64,000 bases of DNA from contig JACRMB010000007.1 in assembly GCA_016235065.1 (NCBI GenBank), positions 124,001 through 188,000 of the forward strand, given 5' to 3'. Of the stretch, positions 57,231 through 64,000 are shown one piece after another. Numbering within the stretch: the stretch's first letter is position 1; each line of letters begins with the position of its first letter. Origin of the DNA: Actinomycetota bacterium. Lineage in GTDB: Bacteria > Actinomycetota > Thermoleophilia > BMS3ABIN01. The notes beneath the pieces were generated by a model. That model was not told the origin of the DNA and did not search any database. It worked only from the letters and a program-made list of their open reading frames with translations. A program made the translations under genes and the position numbers.

Positions 57231-58535
57231 TTGATTCCCAAGTATTCACGCACGGAGATGGCTTCCATCTGGAGCGACGAGAGCCGTATGGCTACCTGGC
57301 TCGAGGTGGAGATCGCCGTCTGCGAGGCCTGGGCCGAGCGTGGGCAGATCCCGGCTGACGCCCTGGCCGAGATCAGGGAGAAGGCCGCTTTCGATGTGGC
57401 CAAGGTGCTGGAGATCGAGAAAGTGACCCGCCATGACGTCATCGCCTTCCTGACCAACGTGGGCGAGCATGTTGGCGAATCTTCCCGGTACATCCATTAC
57501 GGCATGACTTCTTCGGACATGCTGGATACCGGGCTCGGGCTGCAGCTACGCGCTGCCAGCGACATCCTCCTGCTCGACCTGCGGCATCTGCTGGGAGTCC
57601 TGAAGAAGCGGGCGTTCGAACATCGCGATACCGTCATGATCGGGCGCAGCCACGGCATCCACGCCGAACCGGTGACTTTCGGGCTCAAACTGGCCGTATG
57701 GTGTTTCGAGATGGCCCGCAACATAGAAAGACTTGAGCGGGCCCGCGAGGCGGTGGCGGTCGGGCAGATATCCGGCGCGGTCGGCACTTATGCCATGATA
57801 CCGCCCGATATCGAGAAAGAGGTCTGCCACAAGCTGGGGCTGACTGCGGCGCTGGCTTCGACCCAGGTCATCCAGCGCGACCGGCATGCCGAGTATATGG
57901 GCACCCTGGCGGTCATCGCCTCTACCATCGAGAAGATGGCGGTGGAGGTTCGGCACCTGCAGCGGACCGAGGTGCTGGAAGCCGAGGAGGCGTTCAAGCC
58001 CGGCCAGAAAGGTTCCTCCGCCATGCCCCACAAGCGCAATCCGATCATCAGCGAGCGGATGTGCGGCCAGGCTCGGATCATCCGCGCCAACGCCATGGTG
58101 GCTTTCGAGAACAACGCCCTCTGGCATGAGCGCGATATCTCCCACTCCTCCGCTGAGCGGGTCATCCTTCCCGACAGCACCATCCTGCTTGACTACATGC
58201 TCCATAAGTGGGCCGATACCATGGACAACCTCATCGTCTATCCTGATAGGATGGAACAGAATCTCTGGTCCAGCTACGGGTTGGTCTTCTCCCAATCGGT
58301 TCTGCTAAAATTGATAGACAACGGGCTCTCCCGCGAGGAGGCCTACAGGGTCGTCCAGACCAGCGCCATGAAGGCGTGGCAGGAAAAGACCAGTTTCAAA
58401 GACCTGATATCTCAAGACGAAACCGTTAGGGCATCGATCGACGAAGCCGAGCTGGAAAGCTGCTTCGACCCCGCCCGCTACCTGGAAAACATCGGCGCCG
58501 TCTTCGCCCGCCTGGAAAAGCTGGAGATCCAGTGA
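57231..58535 (+). CDS. purB: Adenylosuccinate lyase
   Basis: Cleaves SAICAR in the IMP pathway and adenylosuccinate in the AMP branch. The 434-residue protein has IHYGMTSSDMLDT, GRSHGIHAEPVTFG and the signature GSSAMPHKRNPI (about 265). The start TTG at 57231 (IPKYSRTEM next) is chosen from GGAGG four bases before it and from family N-termini. An ATG at 57204 is in frame but lies in the repeat element. Its C-terminal domain is complete. Confidence 0.96.
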   Translation: MIPKYSRTEMASIWSDESRMATWLEVEIAVCEAWAERGQIPADALAEIREKAAFDVAKVLEIEKVTRHDVIAFLTNVGEHVGESSRYIHYGMTSSDMLDTGLGLQLRAASDILLLDLRHLLGVLKKRAFEHRDTVMIGRSHGIHAEPVTFGLKLAVWCFEMARNIERLERAREAVAVGQISGAVGTYAMIPPDIEKEVCHKLGLTAALASTQVIQRDRHAEYMGTLAVIASTIEKMAVEVRHLQRTEVLEAEEAFKPGQKGSSAMPHKRNPIISERMCGQARIIRANAMVAFENNALWHERDISHSSAERVILPDSTILLDYMLHKWADTMDNLIVYPDRMEQNLWSSYGLVFSQSVLLKLIDNGLSREEAYRVVQTSAMKAWQEKTSFKDLISQDETVRASIDEAELESCFDPARYLENIGAVFARLEKLEIQ

Positions 58536-58570
58536 CGCGGATCGATTCCATGAACGGCAATCTCCATGAC

Positions 58571-58638
58571 AGCAACCTGTCCCTTGTCCATGAATTAAGT
58601 ATTGTGTCCCGCTGGTTCATAAGTAATTTGTCACCTGG
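58571..58638 (+). repeat. Dispersed repeat, three-unit copy upstream of purC
   Basis: Three diverged units: GCAACCTGTCCCTT (from 58572), AAGTATTGTGTCCCGCTG (58597-58614) and TAAGTAATTTGTCACCTGG (58620-58638). It ends before the purC Shine-Dalgarno AGGAG (58641-58645). This copy is longer and more diverged than the other three. Confidence 0.75.
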
Positions 58639-58653
58639 CTCAGGAGCCGCAAA

Positions 58654-59358
58654 ATGACAGTTGAGAAACTTTACGAGGGCAAGGCAAAGATCATCTATTC
58701 CACCGAAGATCCCGAGTTGATCTCGCAGAAGTTCAAGAACGACGCCACAGCCTTCGATGGCAAGAAAAAGGGCCAGATCGAGCACAAAGGCGTCCGCAAC
58801 GCGGCTATCACCACGCGGCTGTTCAAAGTGCTCGAAGAGCAGGGCATCATCACCCAACTCGTGGAACAGACGGCCGATGATACGCTGCTCTGCAAGCGGC
58901 TGGAGATGTTCCCGGTGGAGGTCGTGGTCAGGAACTACGCCGCCGGCAGCATCTGCAAGCGCCTCGGTTTCGAGGAAGGCCACAAGATGAAGAAGCCGAT
59001 GCTGGAATTCTTCCTCAAGGACGATTCCCTGGGCGACCCGCTTATCACCGACGCCCACATCGAGGAGCTGGAGCTGCTGACCCTGGCCGAGCGTGACGAG
59101 ATCGAGCAGCTGGCGCTCAAGATCAACGATTCGCTGGTGGGTTTCTTCGCCGAGCGCAAGGTGCTGCTGGTCGACTTCAAGCTGGAGTTCGGCAAGGACA
59201 GCGAAGGACACATCGTCCTCGGCGACGAGATCAGCCCCGATACCTGCCGTTTCTGGGATGCCGATTCGCGCGAAAAACTGGACAAGGACCGCTTTCGCCG
59301 CGACCTGGGCGGAGTCGAGGAAGCTTACGAAGAGATGCTCAAGCGGGTAAACCAATAG
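58654..59358 (+). CDS. purC: SAICAR synthetase
   Basis: Joins CAIR and aspartate with ATP. The 234-residue protein has LYEGKAKIIY (about 6-15), FKNDATAFDGKKKG, EVVVRNYAAGSICKRLG and VDFKLEFGKDSEGHIVLGDEISPDTCRFWD (about 170-200). The length is normal for the bacterial short form. AGGAG precedes the ATG. It heads the run purC-purS-purQ-purL-purF. Confidence 0.98.
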   Translation: MTVEKLYEGKAKIIYSTEDPELISQKFKNDATAFDGKKKGQIEHKGVRNAAITTRLFKVLEEQGIITQLVEQTADDTLLCKRLEMFPVEVVVRNYAAGSICKRLGFEEGHKMKKPMLEFFLKDDSLGDPLITDAHIEELELLTLAERDEIEQLALKINDSLVGFFAERKVLLVDFKLEFGKDSEGHIVLGDEISPDTCRFWDADSREKLDKDRFRRDLGGVEEAYEEMLKRVNQ

Positions 59359-59387
59359 CCGGGGTTTGACCCCAGGGCGAGGTGATG

Positions 59388-59624
59388 ATGAAGGCTAAAG
59401 TCTATATAACTCCAAAGGCGGGAATCCTGGATCCGCAAGGGCTGACCATCGAGCGCTCGCTGCCGGCGCTGGGCTTCGAGGGTGTCTCCAACGTGCGGGT
59501 CGGCAAGTATATCGAGCTTGAGCTTCCCGACGGCGACGCTGGCGAGGCTGTCGACCAGATGTGCCACAAGCTGCTGGCGAACCCCATCATCGAGGACTTT
59601 GAATTCGAGCTAGTATCAGAGTAG
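59388..59624 (+). CDS. purS: FGAM synthase, PurS subunit
   Basis: The small bridging subunit of formylglycinamidine ribonucleotide synthase, 78 residues: [45 protein letters not shown], then a helix and strand ending [10 protein letters not shown]. Three starts lie close together (GTG 59382, ATG 59385, ATG 59388); GGCGAGGTG supports one of the ATGs. Its stop shares one base with the purQ GTG. Confidence 0.96.
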   Translation: MKAKVYITPKAGILDPQGLTIERSLPALGFEGVSNVRVGKYIELELPDGDAGEAVDQMCHKLLANPIIEDFEFELVSE

Positions 59625-60364
59625 TGGCTGCCTCTCAACAGACTGAAGTAGAATCCGTCCGCTTCGGGGTCGTCGTCTTCCCCGGCTCCAACTGCGATGC
59701 TGACTCATATGACGCCGTCCGCACCTTCGCCGGCGCCGATGCCAGCTATCTTTGGCACAAGGACAACGATCTCGGCGAGCTTGACTGTGTTATCCTCCCC
59801 GGCGGTTTTTCCTATGGCGACTACCTGCGCTGCGGCGCAATCGCCCGCTTTTCCCCGATCATGAACTCTGTCAGGCGTTTTGCCGACGATGGTGGTCTGG
59901 TCATAGGTATCTGTAACGGCTTCCAGATCCTGCTGGAAGCGGGGATGCTTCCCGGCGCCATGCACCAGAACGAAGGCCTCAAGTTCGTCTGTAAACTGGT
60001 GAACCTCAGGGTCGAGAATAATGAGACGCCTTTCACCACAGGTTATGAACCTGGTCAGATCATAAAAGTCCCTATCGCCCATCACGAGGGCAACTATTTC
60101 ATCGACGAGGCCGGGCTTGCCGAGATCGAGGCCAACGGCCAGGTCATCGTCCGCTATTCGGACGAAACCGGTGAGACCACGAAGGCAGCGAACCCCAACG
60201 GCTCCCTTGGCAACATCGCCGGCGTCTGCAACCGGGAGCGCAACGTCTTCGGCCTCATGCCTCATCCCGAGCGAGTCTGCGACGAGATCGTCGGCGGCAC
60301 CGACGGGCGCGGCGTCTTCGAGTCGATAATCAGCGCGGTCACGGCAAAGGCGGCAACAAGATGA
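59624..60364 (+). CDS. purQ: FGAM synthase, PurQ glutaminase subunit
   Basis: Frees ammonia from glutamine for the PurL reaction. The 246-residue class I amidotransferase has [17 protein letters not shown] (about 14-30), [16 protein letters not shown], the nucleophile in [17 protein letters not shown] (Cys at about 97), and the His-x-Glu in [11 protein letters not shown]. It starts with GTG overlapping purS by one base. Confidence 0.97.
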   Translation: MAASQQTEVESVRFGVVVFPGSNCDADSYDAVRTFAGADASYLWHKDNDLGELDCVILPGGFSYGDYLRCGAIARFSPIMNSVRRFADDGGLVIGICNGFQILLEAGMLPGAMHQNEGLKFVCKLVNLRVENNETPFTTGYEPGQIIKVPIAHHEGNYFIDEAGLAEIEANGQVIVRYSDETGETTKAANPNGSLGNIAGVCNRERNVFGLMPHPERVCDEIVGGTDGRGVFESIISAVTAKAATR

Positions 60365-60437
60365 GCTCCATCGGGCGAATCCATAAATGCGGCGCCTCCT
60401 TGCATATGTGGCGCAGCCCGCGGAATGGGCGTCTTTC

Positions 60438-62723
60438 ATGAGCGCCACCAACCAGAAACCCGCGTACGAACTCCTGGGCCTGAAAGAAAAGGAATACCAG
60501 GGAATCTGCGACGCCATGGGCCGCGAGCCCAACTACACCGAGCTCGCCGTCTTCTCGCTCATGTGGAGCGAGCACTGCGGCTACAAGCATTCGCGGCCGC
60601 TGCTAAAGAACCTGCCTACCGAGGGTGAGCGCATCCTCCAGGGTCCCGGCGAGAACGCCGGCATCATCGACATCGGCGAGGGTCAGGCCATCGCCATGAA
60701 GATCGAGAGCCACAACCATCCTTCCGCGATAGAGCCTTTCCAGGGAGCCGCCACCGGCATCGGCGGCATCGTCCGCGACATCTTCGCCATGGGCGCGCGG
60801 CCGATCGCCAGCCTGGACCCGCTCCACTTCGGGCCGCTGGAGAAAAACCGCCAGAAATATCTGCTGGAGGGCGTGGTCGAGGGCATCGCCGCTTATGGCA
60901 ACTGCATGGGCATTCCCACAGTCGCCGGCGAGATCCACTTCGAGGATGCTTACGAGGGCAACTGCCTGATCAATGTCATGTGTGTCGGCCTGGTGGAGCA
61001 GGACAAGATCTTAAGGGCCAAGGCCGAGGGGCCGGGCAACCTGGTGCTGCTCTTCGGCTCGACTACCGGCCGCGATGGCATCGGCGGCGCCAGCATCCTG
61101 GCTTCCGCAGAGTTCGACGAGACCGCTCAGGAGAAGCGCCCCACCGTCCAGGTGGGCGATCCCTTCACAGAAAAGAAACTGCTGGAAGCCTGCCTCGAGA
61201 TGCGCGACAAGGGGCTGCTGGTGGCGTTGCAGGACCTGGGGGCCGCGGGACTCTCCAGCTCCTCCAGCGAGATGGCCAGCAAGGGCGGAGTCGGCATCGA
61301 CATGGATATCTCCAGAGTGCCGCTGCGCGAGCAGGACATGGAACCTTTCGAGATCATGATCTCCGAGTCGCAGGAACGGATGCTGGCAGTGGTCACTCCC
61401 GAGCTGGAGGCAGAAGCCCTGGCGGTCTGCGAAAAATGGGACCTGGACGCTGTCATCATCGGCAAGGTGACCGACACTAAGCGGCTGCGGGTCTTCCTCG
61501 GGGACGAGATGGTCGCCGACATGCCGGTGGACGCTCTGGTCGACGACGCGCCGACCTATATCGTCGAGGCTGTGCGGCCGGCCCACGAGGTTGACGAGCC
61601 GCTCGCCGAAGACCATTACCATCAGCCAACCGACCTCAACGAGACTTTGACCACCCTTTTACGCTCTCCCAACATCTGCGACAAGCACTGGGTCTACGAG
61701 CAATACGACCACATGGTCCAGACCAACAACGCCGTCTGGCCCGGCGCCGAGGCTGCCGTGCTGCGCCTCAAGGGGCGCCAGAGCGGCATCGCCCTGACCA
61801 CCGACGGCAACGGCCGCCGCTGTTACCTGGACCCCCGCCGTGGCGCCCGCGCCGCTGTAGCCGAGGCGGCGCGCAACCTATCCTGCACGGGGGCCAGGCC
61901 GCTGGCTGTCACCAACTGCCTCAACTTCGGCAATCCCGAGAAGGGCGAGATCTACCACCAGTTCAGGGAAGCGGTGGAGGGCATGGCCGAGGCCTGCCTC
62001 GCATTCGAGACCCCGGTCACCGGTGGCAACGTCAGTTTTTACAATGAGAGTTTCGGGGCGGCCGTCTATCCCAACCCCGTCGTCGGCATGATGGGGCTTG
62101 TGGAAGACGTACGGCTCGTGCAGACCCCCGGTTTCAAGGAGGAAGGCGACATGGTGCTGCTCCTGGGGAACGCCCGGCCTGCAGCCGATGGCTCCGAATA
62201 TCAGCTTCGCATCCATGGCGAGGTAGCCGGCCGCATCCCCGATGTTGACCTGGAACTGGAAAAGAAGCTGCAATTGCTCGTAAGAGAAGCTATCCTTGAA
62301 GGACTGGTGAAAAGCGCTCACGATGTCAGTGACGGCGGGCTCGCCTGCTGTCTGGCGGAGTCGGCGATCCAGGGCGGCCATGGCGCCGTCATTGAGCTGG
62401 CTGCGAGCCAGGGAGGCCCAGGCGGCCAGGCCGGCAATCTAAGCGGGGCGAGCGGACAGTATGGCGGCCTGCAGAACGACCTGCGGCCGGACCTGCTGCT
62501 CTTCGGCGAAGCGCCGGGCATGATCGTCGTGACGGTCGCGGAGAAGGACCTGGAACATTTCGCCCAGCTGGCGCTGGATCTGCCGGCACAGGTGATCGGC
62601 CGCGTCGAGGCTGACCGGCTGGTCGTCAGAGCCGCAGGCGCCGAACAGATCAATCTGCCGGTGTCCCTGGTGGCACAGGCCTGGGGTACCGCACTGGAAA
62701 CACTGATAGGGGATGTTGGTTAA
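60438..62723 (+). CDS. purL: FGAM synthase, PurL subunit (small type)
   Basis: The catalytic subunit that turns FGAR to FGAM with ATP and ammonia from PurQ. The 761-residue protein has YTELAVFSLMWSEHCGYKHSRPLL (about 34-58), KIESHNHPSAIEPFQGAATGIGGIVRDI (about 94-121), GRDGIGGASILASAEF, and a second half with HDVSDGGLACCLAESA. It lacks the fused glutaminase of the large form, which fits the separate purS and purQ. The ATG at 60438 (MSATNQKPAYELLGL) suits family starts; an earlier ATG at 60387 is less likely. Confidence 0.97.
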   Translation: MSATNQKPAYELLGLKEKEYQGICDAMGREPNYTELAVFSLMWSEHCGYKHSRPLLKNLPTEGERILQGPGENAGIIDIGEGQAIAMKIESHNHPSAIEPFQGAATGIGGIVRDIFAMGARPIASLDPLHFGPLEKNRQKYLLEGVVEGIAAYGNCMGIPTVAGEIHFEDAYEGNCLINVMCVGLVEQDKILRAKAEGPGNLVLLFGSTTGRDGIGGASILASAEFDETAQEKRPTVQVGDPFTEKKLLEACLEMRDKGLLVALQDLGAAGLSSSSSEMASKGGVGIDMDISRVPLREQDMEPFEIMISESQERMLAVVTPELEAEALAVCEKWDLDAVIIGKVTDTKRLRVFLGDEMVADMPVDALVDDAPTYIVEAVRPAHEVDEPLAEDHYHQPTDLNETLTTLLRSPNICDKHWVYEQYDHMVQTNNAVWPGAEAAVLRLKGRQSGIALTTDGNGRRCYLDPRRGARAAVAEAARNLSCTGARPLAVTNCLNFGNPEKGEIYHQFREAVEGMAEACLAFETPVTGGNVSFYNESFGAAVYPNPVVGMMGLVEDVRLVQTPGFKEEGDMVLLLGNARPAADGSEYQLRIHGEVAGRIPDVDLELEKKLQLLVREAILEGLVKSAHDVSDGGLACCLAESAIQGGHGAVIELAASQGGPGGQAGNLSGASGQYGGLQNDLRPDLLLFGEAPGMIVVTVAEKDLEHFAQLALDLPAQVIGRVEADRLVVRAAGAEQINLPVSLVAQAWGTALETLIGDVG

Positions 62724-64000
62724 ATTGAATTGTTCGGACAAGCCCGAAGAGGCTTGTGGAGTATTCGGTACGGTAGCACCCGGGCGTGAAGTCAGCCGGC
62801 TGGCCTTCTTCGCCCTCTTCGCCCTGCAGCACCGGGGGCAGGAAAGCGCCGGCATCGCCGTCGATGACGACGGCCATCTCACCGCCATCAAGGACATGGG
62901 CCTGGTCTCCCAGGTATTCAAGGAGCAGACCCTGCAGAGCCTTTCCGGCCAGGCCGCAATCGGCCACGTGCGTTATTCCACCACCGGCTCGACTCGCTGG
63001 GCCAACGCCCAGCCTGTCTGCCTGAACCGTAACGGCCACACCCTTGCTCTGGCACATAACGGCAACATCGTCAACACAGCCGAGCTGCGCGAGATCATGG
63101 GCCCCCAGGGCATCAAGCTTACTTCAACCAGCGACAGCGAACTGCTGGCGGCGCTTATCGCCACCAATCCCGCCGAGGACATCCGCGACGCCGTCGCCGA
63201 GAGCATCCCCAGGATCAAGGGCGCCTTCTCGGTCGTCCTGCTCAGCCAGGGGGTCGTCGTCGGCTTCCGTGACCCCTGGGGCGTGCGGCCGCTCTGTGTC
63301 GGCCGGCTGGAGGAAGGCAACTACGTGCTGGCATCGGAGACCTGCGCTCTGGACATCCTTGGCGCCGAGTTCGTCCAGGAGGTCAAACCGGGGCAGATGG
63401 CAGTGATCACCGAAGGCTCCCTGGAGCTCCGGCAGGTGGTCGAGCCCAAGCCGAAGCAGGGATTCTGCATCTTTGAATATATTTATTTCGCCAGGCCTGA
63501 TTCAGTGATCGATGGCCTCAACGTCTCTCTCGCCCGCAACCGCATGGGCGAGGAACTGGCCCGCGAGTCGCTTGTTGAGGCCGACATGGTCATCCCCATC
63601 CCCGACACCGGCACGCCAGCGGCTATCGGTTTCGCCCGGGCCAGCGGCATCCCCTACGGCGAGGGCCTGATCAAGAACCGCTATGTAGGCCGCACCTTCA
63701 TCCAGCCAGATCAGAACCTCAGGCAGCACGGCATCCGGGTCAAACTGAACCCTCTGGCGGAAGCCATCCGCGGCAAGAGTCTCGTGGTGGTGGACGATTC
63801 CATCGTCCGCGGCAACACCACCCAGAAGCTCGTCAGGATGCTCCGCGACGCCGGCGCCACCGAAGTGCACCTGCGTATCAGTTCGCCGCCGATCACCAGC
63901 TCCTGTTTTTACGGCATCGACACGGCGACCAGCACCGAACTCATCGCTTCGGAGAAATCCGTGGAGGAGATCCGCAAGCAGGTCGGCGCTGATTCCCTGG
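62713..64000 (+). CDS. purF: Amidophosphoribosyltransferase (3' end outside window)
   Basis: First committed enzyme of purine synthesis: PRPP and glutamine to phosphoribosylamine. The ATG at 62713 overlaps the purL stop by 11 bases and gives a short propeptide before the nucleophile Cys15 (EEACGVFG), which is freed by cleavage. Then QHRGQESAGIAV, GHVRYSTTGS, LAHNGNIVN, RDPWGVRPLCVG, PDTGTPAAIGFA, KNRYVGRTFIQP and the PRPP loop LVVVDDSIVRGNTT. The frame is open to the last base, about 429 codons in view, so only the last tens of residues are missing. EYIYFARPDS fits the iron-sulfur or short Gram-positive types. Confidence 0.97.
   Translation, partial: MLVKLNCSDKPEEACGVFGTVAPGREVSRLAFFALFALQHRGQESAGIAVDDDGHLTAIKDMGLVSQVFKEQTLQSLSGQAAIGHVRYSTTGSTRWANAQPVCLNRNGHTLALAHNGNIVNTAELREIMGPQGIKLTSTSDSELLAALIATNPAEDIRDAVAESIPRIKGAFSVVLLSQGVVVGFRDPWGVRPLCVGRLEEGNYVLASETCALDILGAEFVQEVKPGQMAVITEGSLELRQVVEPKPKQGFCIFEYIYFARPDSVIDGLNVSLARNRMGEELARESLVEADMVIPIPDTGTPAAIGFARASGIPYGEGLIKNRYVGRTFIQPDQNLRQHGIRVKLNPLAEAIRGKSLVVVDDSIVRGNTTQKLVRMLRDAGATEVHLRISSPPITSSCFYGIDTATSTELIASEKSVEEIRKQVGADSL

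Overview
The window is a GC-rich, densely coded bacterial chromosome segment. Several things fit an anaerobic or facultative lineage of Actinomycetota: the long Gram-positive-type SRP RNA sits directly in front of dnaX-ybaB-recR, purine synthesis uses the three-part PurS/PurQ/PurL enzyme, several start codons look leaderless, and there are many multiheme cytochromes, ferredoxins and actinobacterial-type membrane proteins. This assignment is an inference; no rRNA or universal single-copy marker set is present, and another GC-rich Gram-positive-like phylum (for example Chloroflexota) is not excluded.

Layout. 1-6500: the end of a copper P-type ATPase, two small MarR-controlled redox/stress gene pairs, a transglutaminase-acetyltransferase fusion, RsgA and a DUF2703 protein. 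6500-9450: a small secreted protein and, on the minus strand, an arsR-arsC-hgcA-hgcB operon. HgcA and HgcB are the two proteins required for microbial mercury methylation, and this is the most notable system in the window. 9450-14450: two ABC exporter modules (the first with a TetR regulator and paired operators) and uppP. 14450-18500: membrane proteins, a potassium channel, zinc-ribbon protein, YlbF-family protein and a ferredoxin. 18500-20050: a candidate peptide-modification (RiPP) cluster made of a Cys-rich helper protein, a radical SAM/SPASM enzyme with an N-terminal recognition-like domain, and a 20-residue Cys/Ser-rich peptide that is too short to appear as an ordinary gene. 20300-27075: a very large secreted RHS/YD-repeat polymorphic toxin, its likely immunity gene, and a displaced degenerate copy of the RHS 3' end.

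27100-34540: a respiratory operon with a 12-heme NapC-type cytochrome, a 44-residue membrane peptide, an iron-sulfur subunit, an NrfD-type membrane subunit, a Tat-exported molybdopterin oxidoreductase, its TorD-like chaperone and a 7-heme cytochrome. Together these would move electrons between the quinone pool and an unidentified external oxyanion or sulfur compound. 34550-37280: CBS/DRTGG-type inorganic pyrophosphatase, a RelE/RHH toxin-antitoxin pair and a DUF5619 protein. 37390-40600: SRP RNA, dnaX, ybaB, recR. 40650-44200: small membrane proteins, a DsbA-family protein and a CotA-like multicopper oxidase.

44400-64000: a GYD protein, a COG2509-type flavoprotein, and a dispersed but near-complete set of purine biosynthesis genes: purA, purD, purE, purB, purC and the purS-purQ-purL-purF operon (purF runs off the end), interrupted by an MFS exporter, YchF, a beta-propeller surface protein, msrB, msrA and a DUF523 protein. 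A short dispersed repeat with core AAGTAATGTGTCCCCCTG lies, always in the gene's own direction, just upstream of recR, purA, purB and purC.

No tRNA, rRNA, CRISPR array, integrase, transposase or prophage was recognised. No stretch above about 300 bases is without content, apart from 1469-1924, which holds a short doubtful ORF and a promoter/operator.
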